Shown here piece by piece: positions 49,501 to 59,290 of a stretch of DNA of 64,000 nucleotides. The notes beneath the pieces were generated by a model. The model saw only the letters and a list, made by a program, of their open reading frames with translations, was not told the origin of the DNA and ran no database searches. This stretch comes from Brienomyrus brachyistius (Eukaryota > Chordata > Actinopteri > Osteoglossiformes > Mormyridae): the NCBI RefSeq assembly GCF_023856365.1, contig NC_064548.1, positions 3,385,001-3,449,000 of the forward strand. The letters run 5' to 3'. The position numbers and the translations under genes are program-made. The first letter of the stretch is position 1. Every line of letters starts with the position of its first letter.

Positions 49501-52500
49501 AAAGCACTTTAACGTTTTTCTCCTTTCCCGGTGCCAGAGTGACCTCTCAAACTATCACTGCACGGTACACGCAGAAAACCTCCACCTACCCGCCTCACCC
49601 GCTCACCCACCAGCTAGTGACAGGCAGGGGAACAAACTGGTGGGCGGAGCTCAGGTATAAGCTGGGGTCTTACCTGTAGGAGTGGGTCCCTGCATGACCC
49701 ACGGTGTGGGCCTGTGACCTCTTCCTCCTTCTCCTGCAGCTGATGGGTTCCCACAATACCCTGGGGTGTCTCTGCCGGCAGGCGAAGGCTCTGCCCTGCA
49801 CTACAGCCTACTGCCTGTGCTTTCTCCACCTGCGTTTCATTTCCAAAGATTTGACACGGATCAGAGGTCAGACGTGCTCCCAGTCTACAGAGCCTTGGTG
49901 GGCCACGGGCAAAGGCCCGTCCTAGACCAAAGCATTCAGCTCACGCAGCTTCTGCAGCCTCCCGCAGGCCAAGGACCCTAAACGCTGCCACTGCGGCTTT
50001 CCAGGTAGCAAACAGGAGCCCGAGTTCAGAGCAGTCATGTGCCTTCTCATCAACCTGTTCTACAAGAGCACTAGTCTTGTAAATGGAAGCCTCTGGAAAG
50101 CAGAGAAACCTGCAGATGCCAGAACCTGACGAATAACGCAGTGACAGCTGCCATTCTTCCAAGAAACCGACCGTTTCTATACCATAAGTTAGAGCTGTAA
50201 CAGTACATGTATTTGTTTGGTACATTATTTTCAGTTTAGTGTGCACAATGAAATAAATTAATACATTTACTAACACTGACAATATCTAAATTTACAAGTA
50301 CCTGTTTAACATGGAAAACATTATGCTAACTGTGAATGAGTGGGTTATGGCTAATGCTGGTTACAGTCAGTCATATTCAGTGGTTTGGGGACATTTTGGT
50401 TTCCCAATGAACTACACCAGCACTGGGGAGGGAGAGAGAGAGAGAGAGAGAGACAGACGGATACTTTATTAATCCCAAAGGAAATTTAGGGAAACAATCA
50501 GAGCTGCTGGATAGGCTGCTACTCATGGCAGCGCTGGAAGTTACCACCTGTAACTTATTACCTACGCTCCGGCTGGAAGTGTCCAGCCAAAACCAAAACT
50601 GTCTGTTGGCTATGATACACCGAATTCAAATATGTTGCTGGCAACACGTCCAACATGGTAACTCTTGAGACACCACCCTCAGAGTGTATGAGCACAGCAA
50701 GTCAGAAACAGCCTCTGCAAGTGCCTCTCCCTCTGGCATTTATGGCGCTTTTGCCAGGAAATTCAGACAAGTCTAAAAAAAAATAACTATGGCTATAGGG
50801 GTGCGTATCGCTACAGTCATTCGACCATACTTGACAGTAGAATTTTGAAATAAATTCCATTTTCCCGGTTGTACCAAAATTGCACAGAACCATGAACCCA
50901 AAACCAAGGTTTGTACCAAACCAAGAATTTTTTGTACTGTTACACCCTCACTTCCTGGGCCCAAAACAAGGCTAACCATTGTGCAGCCAACGTCTTCACC
51001 ATGATCGAGGCTGAAATTATCCTTAAGCCCCAGGGAAACCTGCTGGATAATGATGAAACCCAGACTCACTCCAGGGGCCTCCTTCTTTGTCTCGGCCAGC
51101 CTCCTCCGGTAGGCGAGGAGCACCTCTCGGCAATCCTCCAGGTGAGACTCTGGCTCCCAGGTATCGTCGTCTGAGGTGTAGTTCTTCCAGCGCACGCGGT
51201 ACAGCACCTCCCCCTGGAGCAGAAAAGGAGTAGTGTCTACAGGTCAAATCAATAAGCAGATGTAAGATGTGTACATTCTTCCCATTCACATTTAAGCAGA
51301 CAGGTTTGGGTGGATGAGTGAGAAAGGAGGTGGGAGGAGGAAGGAGCATGGAAAGACCGTAAAGACTGTTCACATCAAACACAGACTGATAATGACTCAC
51401 CCCCAAAGCAGTGCACAAAAAAAATGCAGCCAGGCAAACAAAAATTTCACATGCAGAATTACATCACGAGCGCACACCATGCTGCATCAGCTGTGGCTTG
51501 TCTACATGGAAGATCTGATACCACGAGGTCTGCAATGTTCACACATAGACTAGATCACAATATAGGCACACTCCCAACAACATCCAGCAAGTGAGGAATA
51601 GGGGTGGCAGGAAAAAAAAATAAATCACAGAATCCCAAAATCGATCGATCGATCCTGGTGACATTGAAAACATTTTTGCTGAATCTTACTTGTATCTGTC
51701 CCATCAACGTATAGGTGGTGCCTCTCTCCCCTGTACAGTGTACTGTTATTATCCTAACTAGGCTAAAGTAAATTCCATAAAGTTAGCCACTGACGCCAAC
51801 AATGGTGGAAGGTGGCCCTCTAGCAGCAGTGCCTTCAGGCCTTAAAGCAGATGTCTGGAAGCATCTGGGGATTAAAGACTTAAATAAGATGAGCAAAGTC
51901 ATCTGCAAAGTGTGCAGTATGGGGATGAAGTATTGTGGCAATATTTATATAATTCTAAGGAATCATTGAGGCATCACGCAGATGTTCTAAAGTCTCATTC
52001 AAAGCCAGCGGATCTAAAAGTCTCAGCTGGGGTTAGTTTATCGAGGGAGGTTCGGTATGTAATTTCATTTGACTGGCCGATTCAGATGGGAAAAGAAACG
52101 TGTGATTTCCCCAGATTTTCAGAGATAGTTGAGATAATAACCAATGCCATCCAGATCTTAACATCAAAGTTAATGCATCTAAAAAACAAATGACAATTTT
52201 TTTGGGTGACATATCCTCTTAACTTACTAAATCCAGCACAAAAACAGATTTTGTTTACTCCCAGCCATACAGCTGCTTACAAATTGGTGTACTCAGAAGT
52301 GTTATACTGCTCTGCACCTGCAGAAAACCTTGACGCAGAAGAGGCTATAGGTGTAGGTCGTCAGACGTTTATGGAAAAAAAAACTCCATTCAAGTTCCAT
52401 TTTCAGTGGATAAATGCTTTCCACCTCTTTACAAATTATCACTGCACAGTCTTTACAAATATGACCTAATTACAGAGATGACAATTTGCACTGGACTACA

Positions 52501-55500
52501 ATAACCGAAAGTAGTCCATGTTCACTGAAATACAGAAGGCCAGTCACTCCTGAATCTGTACCGTGGAAGTCTGTATTAATTGGACATGGCTGATTTAGAC
52601 TGGCTTAAAATGAAGGACCTCATTCCATTGCAAACACACAAGAAAAAGATCTAACAGTAATCGTTTCTGGTTAATTGTTTCACATAGTAACAGACATTAC
52701 CTAACAGTATTCTCTTTGTTGGTTAAATAAAAAAAATCAACTCTGACCTTTTTTAATGTTTGACATTAATCTACATGATAAATTGATTCTCAAAGAATTG
52801 TTCTAAAAACATAGGAAAATTGAATCAAAATTGAACTGAATTGAAACTGAATCAAAACTAGGCATCTGTGAATCGAAATCGGATCAAATTGTCAGGTCAG
52901 GGCTGACTGCCAGCCCTAGTGAGTAAACTACAAACTGTAGTCTAAGCCCTGAGGCAACGTCAGTCTGTACAGCCATGTAAACAATTGTCTTTTATTAAAC
53001 CCTGACAAGAGTCAAGTTAATGTGCAGTAATGCACCATTTTCAGTTACCATACAACCACTCCTCATTTAGCAACTGAGTTCCGCTCCAAAGACCAAGCCT
53101 GTGACTGATTACATCTTTACTTCCATCTTTCATGCTTAATTTCTGTTATCCTTCATGAAGTGGGCATTTTAACAACATTCTTCCAGAAATCTCTCTCTCA
53201 CTCTGGCATGCATTGTTATCAAGAGTACAAAATTGCGTGTGATCCCTTATTGAGGCAGCCGTTAAATGAGGAGTAGTTGTGCCGTGCTCCGAATTTCTGC
53301 TGCTCCAGTTCCCAGAGTCCGACAACAGCTCAACATCTGTGCTCCAATGTAAATTATTACCATGAGCATAAGTATTTTGAAAGTTAGGGGAGTCTAAAGA
53401 CCCATGGATTTTACAATACATAGTGCTTGGTGGCCTTTATGAAGCTGAGCACACTATGCCAGGTGGTATATTCTTCAAGTACTTCAACAAATTGAATAAA
53501 TACTGAAGCTGGGGAAAAAGGAGTCCACAGCCAACCAGGTTCAGCCTGGTTTGTATTTCACGGATAAAAACCAGTGGCTTACCCCTCTCAGTGGCTCCAA
53601 CCAGTAGACAGTGAGAGAAACCATCATTCGCCATCATAACATATCAGAGGTTCTCGGCACCCACCGTGAAAACACAGTAGTCATCTGACATTAGGGGTTG
53701 ACTCAGGTGGAACAGTGTCTGAGGCAAAACATTTCATTAATATTATATTTAGTATTACTAGTATTTCACATTTGTGGCTAAGACTAATTTCTACTGGACT
53801 GTTGTTTTTTGACTGCCTGAATCACTCCAGTAAAAATACCCTGTGCATGGATAAACCGGCCAACATTTATATGTACAAAATGAGGCCTTGGTGTAGAGGA
53901 CTGCTTTAGGTGCGTGACAACAATGTATAAAGGGAGACACACACAAAGAAGGAAGCACAGAAGGGCACAGCGCAGCATGTGTATCATCCCCCATTTCTGT
54001 TCTGGGGACACAAACAAGATGAGAGATCCAAGAGCGTCAAACTGCACATATTAGTGCTGTGCGGTCACAGGGAGTGTCAGCAACCCGACTGTGTGCCTGT
54101 CTGTGTCTGACAGAGGAAGACAAGCAGAAATACACATATGCCCCCACCCCTCTTTCCCTGGTGTGTGAAAGCTGCCTCAGTGCAAAGCTCCCCCCTGCCC
54201 CCCACCCTGTATTTTTGTAGGTCTCCAGATCTCCAAGAGCCACAGTACACAGAAAGTGGCTGCCAGCAGCTTCAGTCTCTGGCCAGTTTCCTCTAGCCCC
54301 TCCTTAGACAGAGAGAATGTGAGCGGGAGAGTGTGTGCGCACGCGTGTGTGTATGTGTGTGTGCGCACGTCTACTCATTCCCATCACAGATTGGGGTCTT
54401 GGCACACACTGGACTCTCACTCCCACGAGGTTACTAAAGACCATTTTAAATTCAGCATTACTGACACCCTACACATTGCCCGACACACATATATCTCATG
54501 TCACCTTCACTCACATCAAGATGTTTGTTTTTCTTACACTGAAAACCAAAGACATTCCTCGTTGGACTAAAAACAAATGTCACACTGCAGAAATTCTATC
54601 CACGCCGCTGAGTGCTGCTTACAGACAGTAGGGGTTCCCCAAGTTTCAGTTGATCTGATTGCTCCCACTGCCCCTACACATCACTCTGCTATGCTGCTAT
54701 TGCAATGAGATAATGCTGCTACAAAATAAGTGATAGCAATGCTGATTCCAAAGGAGATTCACGTAAACGGGAAGGGGACTCCCTTCTCTGAAAATGAGCA
54801 ATGGGTACAGTCGGAAGAGGGCTAATCTGGCACACAGGGCTACACAGTGGGCTCAGCGTCTTTCCACTGCAGTCTCTAGCCCGAAATACTAACTGTCTAG
54901 TGGATCTACCACATGCTGTCTGATGCCAGGCTCCAGCTGTCCCCAAAATCCCTACGGGGGCCATTAAAAGGGAAGCCTGAGCTGTGGGGGGGGGGGATTC
55001 ACTTTGGGTGTGGCAGCACACAGACAAGGCACTTTGCCTTGTAAAATGCAACTTACAGTGAGAGAAGAGCCCCTTTTAAATGAACAACACACTACAGCCC
55101 CCATTACAAGTTAAAAGTTGTGCACCACTGAACCCCCCCCCCTGCCTTTCTGTGTCTGTGGTCTGAGAAAGCTGAGGAAGGCAGGGGGAAATGCTTCTTC
55201 TGACATCCACCTGTCATTCCTGGATCTCGGTTAACCACAAAACAAAGAATACCGGATAAACTGACATTTTCAATAATTGACCCATCAGACCTGCTACCAC
55301 TCACTGGATTTCCAGTAGAATGAACTGCCTGGCAGCCCCTGACCCACTCAATACCTAGTGTTTCGTGAAATTAATCTAGTAAAAACATTCAGAGATTAGT
55401 CAGTGATGTGTTAGTAGCCACATAAATATGCAGGGGAAAAAGATCACAACGTGATCCATATTAATCACTGCTTTAAATGATCAAAGTTCACATGTAACGT

Positions 55501-56228
55501 GACTGCGTATCAAACGTATTTCTGGGGTTCTACAAAAACTATATTTTCCTCTGCTTCCCACCCGTTGAGATGAATGATTAAAATGAGCTGAAATTGTTGC
55601 TATGCAGTCAAACAGGCAACGGGTTGACGAAAATAAACCGTGGGAACATATATATGGCTAATTGGCCCGCCTATAGTGTAAACGAAAAATAACATTCACG
55701 GAAGTGTTTTTCAGGGAGAGACTGAGCCGATGAAATGTCGTTTGGCCGAAAGTCAAAGCGCCGTTATTGCTGTCGCCGGTGACGGCGACTCAGCTCGCTC
55801 GTGAGTGCAGAGAGCTCGCCACCCGGAGCGCGCGCGCGCACGTACGCTCACACGCATACGGACTTGGGTGAGATGACTGACCAACAAGTATAAAATAGCT
55901 GCGTCAGGTGAGAAATTTAAACGTTAACTGCTTGAACGGGAAGGAAGGGGGAGTATGGTAACAGAAGTAGGACGCGCACGGGTTGCTGCTTCCACGCATG
56001 CAGTTACCATTTGCAATCATTTTCACACCGCCCTCTAAAGTTTGGCCACACAAAACATTTCTTGAATGGCAAGGAGCCATTCGCCCTCCCCGTTTTCCGA
56101 CATTAGATAGCCCCCTGGCTCACCTTCTCTGTTCGCATATCAATAATCTTCTCCACCTCGTAAACATCCTCCTCCTCGTCCTGTTCGCTGTCTCCTGGTT
56201 CAGTCCTTTCGGCAGACGATACCTCCAT
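43392..56228 (-). CDS. mphosph8: MPHOSPH8 (MPP8), chromodomain protein of the HUSH complex
   Basis: Reads H3K9me3 and, with TASOR and periphilin, silences retroelements. Thirteen coding exons on the minus strand: 56124-56228, 51070-51213, 47461-48615, 47278-47374, 46719-47117, 45603-45725, 45250-45338, 44999-45139, 44622-44708, 44363-44517, 43952-44109, 43743-43867, 43392-43517. All have GT/AG borders and joining phases; 2904 bases, 967 residues (human about 860). Domains: acidic N-terminus, chromodomain (about 21-77), a long charged Lys/Glu/Ser region (84-633), the LDWMTLEDFQKHLNG motif (about 645), ankyrin repeats (about 675-840), and a C-terminal globular domain from LSSVAEDTIRAYFETRLA to KLFIRLAESPTAK. 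The chromodomain cage is Tyr23, Trp44, Tyr47; the first is Phe in human. The last 13 residues may instead come from an unseen small exon. Confidence 0.95.
43743..43867 (-). CDS. mphosph8: MPHOSPH8 exon 12
   Basis: Encodes GTGILLFIFHANFLSEITAR, LCGPCSVHAVVLNDKFQLP and IFL, close to human. Acceptor ttccag, donor gtgagc. Confidence 0.94.
43952..44109 (-). CDS. mphosph8: MPHOSPH8 exon 11
   Basis: Encodes LSSVAEDTIRAYFETRLAVL, EPVFPLACHRLCEGPDFS and FNYKAPP. Donor gtatgt. Confidence 0.95.
44363..44517 (-). CDS. mphosph8: MPHOSPH8 exon 10 (ankyrin)
   Basis: Encodes ACKRGNADIVRLLLEYGADC and NILSKHQNNAMHFAKLSNN, an ankyrin repeat with its capping segment. Donor gtaagt. Confidence 0.95.
44622..44708 (-). 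CDS. mphosph8: MPHOSPH8 exon 9 (ankyrin)
   Basis: 29 codons: NFLTTVAILLEAGAYVNAQ and SGETALMK. Acceptor cctcag. Confidence 0.95.
44999..45139 (-). CDS. mphosph8: MPHOSPH8 exon 8 (ankyrin)
   Basis: 47 codons: DSSGMSLAMLAAAGGQDDIL, RLLIKKGARVNGRQKNGST and ALMHAAEK. Acceptor atgcag, donor gtatgg. Confidence 0.95.
45250..45338 (-). CDS. mphosph8: MPHOSPH8 exon 7
   Basis: Encodes EFREAVKSGDYLAVRLALNS and KEDYNLDQE, the segment leading into the ankyrin repeats. Donor gtaggg. Confidence 0.94.
45603..45725 (-). CDS. mphosph8: MPHOSPH8 exon 6
   Basis: Encodes RGQASLNLGVDLKLDWMTLE and DFQKHLNGEDEV, matching human GMDLQLEWMKLEDFQKHLDG. A second AG four bases downstream would break the phase. Donor gtgagt. 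Confidence 0.93.
45880..46400 (+). pseudogene. hAT transposase remnant with BED-finger fragment
   Basis: In MPHOSPH8 intron 5, on the opposite strand. The translation around 46110-46210 reads SLAWKFFTVSEDNTKLAICN then TCKAKVNRRGTTTKT and a stop. This is the start of a BED zinc finger (W-x-F-F, C-x2-C) as found in hAT transposases. The rest of the finger and the catalytic part are missing or unreadable. Ends are approximate. Confidence 0.6.
46510..46522. repeat. Poly-G tract
   Basis: Thirteen consecutive G in MPHOSPH8 intron 5. Confidence 0.85.
46719..47117 (-). CDS. mphosph8: MPHOSPH8 exon 5
   Basis: Charged, Pro/Glu/Lys-rich, with KGRPEGPTEKKDEKPDEVPG, a GKWKEKKRKQEDGE patch and PRLYMACDDSRETREP. 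The last motif sits where human has TWAYIAAEGDQE. The 3' limit may be off by one base. Donor gtaagc. Confidence 0.85.
47278..47374 (-). CDS. mphosph8: MPHOSPH8 exon 4
   Basis: 97 bases encoding AAKAEKRTRSVKEVMQNRLE and LEKAHKEFKGPD. Acceptor tataag, donor gtaagt; phases agree with both neighbours. Confidence 0.85.
47461..48615 (-). CDS. mphosph8: MPHOSPH8 exon 3 (large charged exon)
   Basis: 385 codons. It begins KLPMKSDLFDADSESEGG, comparable to human QRLSLNNDIFEANSDSDQ. It is a disordered region with Lys runs, Asp/Glu runs and many Ser-Asp/Glu sites, then KLKNLMNSRGMAKVKRS, and ends near STNLFEKFLLNFEAKDR. Donor gtcagc is weak. The long plus-strand frame here is a shadow of this low-complexity sequence. 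Confidence 0.93.
48872..49038. mobile_element. Fold-back MITE in MPHOSPH8 intron 2
   Basis: Arms of about 55 bp in inverted orientation. Both contain ACAAAGC..GAT.TC, TTAGC and TTAAGCCAAA. The centre is short. No frame. Related to the single arm at 61027-61070. Confidence 0.7.
50191..50955. mobile_element. hAT-like element with TGTAACAGTAC ends
   Basis: The left end AGAGCTGTAACAGTACATG and the reversed right end AGGGTGTAACAGTACAAAA match, and both continue with TTGGTTTGGTACA-like sequence. This is the pattern of fish hAT MITEs. A LINE tail (50425-50580) lies within it. No clear 8-bp duplication was found. Confidence 0.55.
50425..50580 (-). mobile_element. LINE 3' tail fragment
   Basis: On the minus strand, AATTTCCTTTGGGATTAATA then AAGTATCCGTC and a (CT)n run. 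This is the typical 3' end of a fish non-LTR retrotransposon with microsatellite tail. No ORF remains. Confidence 0.5.
51070..51213 (-). CDS. mphosph8: MPHOSPH8 exon 2 (chromodomain)
   Basis: 48 codons: GEVLYRVRWKNYTSDDDTWE and PESHLEDCREVLLAYRRR. It carries cage residues Trp44 and Tyr47. Acceptor ctccag, donor gtgagt. Confidence 0.97.
51599..52918 (+). mobile_element. hAT-type DNA transposon remnant with BED-finger trace
   Basis: The left end TAGGGGTGGCAG and the reversed right end TAGGGCTGGCAG form an inverted repeat. The flanks are GTGAGGAA (51591-51598) and GTGAGTAA (52919-52926), an 8-bp duplication with one change. Inside, frames near 51850-51990 read VWKHLGIKDLNKMSKVICK then VC, a BED-like W..C-x2-C pattern, broken by stops and frameshifts. 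The catalytic part is not recognisable. Confidence 0.75.
53053..53281. mobile_element. Fold-back MITE
   Basis: The left end ACAACCACTCCTCATTTAGC and the reversed right end ACAACTACTCCTCATTTAAC match over about 20 bp. Size about 230 bp, no frame. Confidence 0.6.
54328..54370. repeat. (GT)n/(GC)n simple sequence
   Basis: Alternating GT, GC and CG units with two GTGCGCAC palindromes. Confidence 0.85.
56124..56228 (-). CDS. mphosph8: MPHOSPH8 exon 1
   Basis: 35 codons from ATG at 56228 to donor gtgagc. It encodes an acidic leader and EDVYEVEKIIDMRTEK, the first chromodomain strand. The Tyr in DVYEVEK replaces human Phe59 of the methyl-lysine cage. The leader is shorter than in human. Confidence 0.95.
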
Positions 56229-56450
56229 CTCTGGTGATGTTGAATCTTCTGTCCTATTTATTTATTTTTAATCCAAACTTGTTTGCGTTCCAGAAATGCC
56301 CGCACCACAGTTCAGGCCGCACGGTCTGAGCAAGCGCTAGTTTTTTCCGCTCCCGGACGGAGGGGAGGGGACAGGACGCTTCTCTGAGGGGGCGGGCCAT
56401 TGCGTCACCCGCTCAGCCAATAGCGTCGAAAGCTGGGACGAACAATTTTG
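56229..56450 (-). promoter_or_regulatory. mphosph8: MPHOSPH8 promoter and 5'UTR
   Basis: CpG-rich, with GGGGCGGGC (GC box, about 56388-56396) and CAGCCAATAGCG (CCAAT box, about 56414). No TATA box is visible. The start ATG is the first in frame and has G at -3 and +4. Confidence 0.55.
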
Positions 56451-58195
56451 GACGCAGGCAGTATGGTCAAACATATTAAAACAGGTGTAACTGCCGAGCA
56501 AGAGGGCGTATTGGATGAAAACCAGATCAAACTGGAATTAATGTTTTCTCAGTTCGAGAAAGTGGACTCGTCTGTAGACGTGGGTTATGAGATACGTCAC
56601 GGGGAAACAAAACGGGAACACCTTTCACACTTCTTATTATAACATTAGTGCAGTTATAAGATATGTGCTTGTGGCACTCGGCTTTTGCGATTAACATCTT
56701 TCTGTGGACAAAAGTCTCTTGTTTTTCTGTACTTTACCGCCGTGATTAAATGCATGCTGCACTCCGGAAGAGGACAGAGGATTATATCCAAATCCATTTG
56801 GAACAAGATAAAATGCATTGTAGCGCTGCAACCAGTAGAGCAAATTGTTTCATTTCTAATGCTTTATTAATAGTCATTCTCAGCTGGTTCTTAAGCACTA
56901 AGGAATATAAAATAAGCGCTTACTCAGAAGGTATTAAATAAAAAAATATATACCTTTTAAAACACAGAAGACGGTGATTTTCAGTGTACAAGTCAGGGTC
57001 CGGGGAAAGAAGAATAACATAAAACATACAAGACGATAGATATTCAGTTAGGACTTTACGAGTTTGATATTTTTACTGAACATGCAAGCCCAAAAGAATC
57101 GATAATAATATTAAACTGTGTTTAAAACATCATATACCTTACTCTTGAGTATGTTAAAGAACTAAAAAGCTCTTTATGGTTACATAAGTGATTTAAAGCG
57201 CTGGGAGTGAATGTTTCTGACATTAACAGACGTTTAATCTTGCTTGTAAAGCCTGTTTACAAGCACATTCGGAGCACATTCAAATTCACCCCAACTGAAA
57301 TTGATCTACAATAATCCCACATTTTTGAGTATACTATAAACTCTATTTCATTATAAAGCAGCAGTTAATTTCTGAAACTATATTTACCCTAAATATTTTA
57401 TTTTTAGAATATTTTGACAAGGAAATTGCACACTTTTCACCAGCAGGTGTCAAATTGGAAATTCCATGTAATGAAAAATTACCTAGTCTTAAAACCCCTT
57501 GGACCATCTCAATAAGGAACAATTAATAGGTGAAATAAAGAGCCTCCTTGGTCTGGTGAATTGAAAGAGGAACACAGGAATTTGTCCTCAGTCCCACTGT
57601 GCAGCATCTCTATTTCTAAACTACCAATAGATTCCTGCTGAATGTCCGCGATGCACGTGCCCGCAGTTAGGCTGCTGTGTCCAAATCTGTTAATGTGGTG
57701 TCCAGATTGCTATTGTGCCACTATGTATACAACTACATGTAGTGTCCAGCAGGAGGGGGATGCCTTGCATGGCACTACATTTGGTTTTCATGCTGTTGCA
57801 GGCATGCCTGGCATTTTAGGTGCAGAGGGTGGAAGGCTTGTTCCTGTTGGTATTCCCAGCCTCCTGAATCCCATCTGCACCTGTCAAAAATGCTTCTCAG
57901 CACTAGGTATAAATGTCCAGGTGATATGCAACCTTCAAGGACATTGTGGCCAAGTGGTCTGGGAGTCCACATGATGCTTATATCTGCTCCAGCTTTGAAG
58001 TGTGTCACGTGGCAAAGAATGGTGCATTCGCTGGTTATTGGGAGACAGCAGGTACATTAATGGTGAAGAGCAAGATCATGGCTGCCACCAAAGCTAGAAA
58101 GGCAGGCTGGCAGCAAGTCACTCACAGCGTAAATGCTTGCAAACGGTGTGATTGTTATTAAGAAAAAGTAAATAATTGTCATCATTTTCAAATAA

Positions 58196-58330
58196 GATAA
58201 GATAAGAAAAAACTTTATTTATCCCGAGGGAAATTCTTTTGTTCTTTACATGCTCAGTGCAACAATAGGAATAAAGGTAAGGTAAAGAAAATAATAGTGC
58301 AAATAACTATGAGTAATACTTTGTATTATA
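58196..58330 (-). mobile_element. LINE 3' tail fragment
   Basis: On the minus strand, GAATTTCCCTCGGGATAAAT then AAAGT and a (CTTAT)n end. Same tail type and same strand as 50425-50580. Confidence 0.5.
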
Positions 58331-58437
58331 ACTATATAAATGCTCATAAATACTCATACTCTGTACAAAGTAAAAAAAAAAATGTGCTTTGTGGTTTTCG
58401 TAACTATCCTTAGTCTTTATAATCCATTTTTGATTAT

Positions 58438-58798
58438 TCATCCATCCATCCATTTTCCAAACTGCTTATCCTACTGGGTCGTGGGGGGTCCGGAGCCTAT
58501 CCCGGAAGCAATGGGCACGAAGGCAGGGAACAACCCAGGACGGGGGGCCAGCCCATCGCAGGGCACACTCACACACCATTCACTCACACATGCACTCCTA
58601 CAGGTAATTTAGCAACTCCAATTAGCCTCAGCATGTTTTTGGACTGTGGGGGGAAACCGGAGTACCCGGAGGAAACCCCACGATGACATGGGGAGAGCAT
58701 GCAAACTCCACACACATGGAACCCAGGTGGAGACTCGAACCCGGGTCCCAGAGGTGTGAGGTGACAATGCTAACCACTGCACCCCCCTGCCACCCCAT
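58438..58798 (+). repeat. Teleost interspersed repeat (CATC-flanked)
   Basis: Starts with a short CATC run, then CTGCTTATCCTACTGGGTCG, GGAGCCTATCCCGG, TTGGACTGTGGGGGGAAACC, GGGGAGAGCATGCAAACTCC and CTCGAACCCGGGTCCCAGAG. This is a very common fish repeat. This copy is well preserved compared with 23160-23360. Confidence 0.8.
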
Positions 58799-59290
58799 AT
58801 GAAAATTCAAATATTAATTAAAATTTCTTTGTAATTTGGAAAACCATGGGCTGTGCAAGAGATGCTATAAACTCAAATTGCTGAACTAATATCTCATTAA
58901 AGCAAAGATTGACTCTTCGTAGATATTGACAAGATTTTCACACATAGTGAATGAGCTCAAAATGCAAAAATGATCAGTGTGTATCTCTGACTGTGGACAT
59001 CAAAGGTCTGAGACTAAAACTTTCCTGACTTGCTTTATGAAAGGTATTGCAACCTGAAGAGTGAATATCATATATACAGCCACAGGGCTTGGACAAAGTG
59101 ACTGAACTACCTGGCCAATAGTGTTTGAGGTTTCACGCCTATATATGCGTGGCCTGGTGGCCAATCTTCACGGATTGTACATTCCACCAGTAAGAGCAGA
59201 GTGTGAAGGTTGAATTAGCAGAGCAATAGTACAGCTGTACATAAAATATTGTAATCAGCACCTCATAATAGGAAACACATCAGAGTTCAA

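Larger units (their letters stand above)
51214..56123 (-). other. MPHOSPH8 intron 1
   Basis: About 4.9 kb. It holds a hAT element with BED remnant (51599-52918), a fold-back element (53053-53281), GT/GC-rich simple sequence (54328-54370) and a CpG-rich stretch with a GC run (55740-55870) near the promoter. No further exon was recognised. Confidence 0.6.
56451..59290. other. Intergenic DNA upstream of MPHOSPH8
   Basis: No gene recognised. It holds a LINE tail (58196-58330) and a long fish repeat (58438-58798). Confidence 0.5.

Noticed and set aside
49614..50000. Possible extra MPHOSPH8 exon between exons 2 and 3
   Set aside because: Exons 2 and 3 join in phase as in human and no conserved motif is present here.
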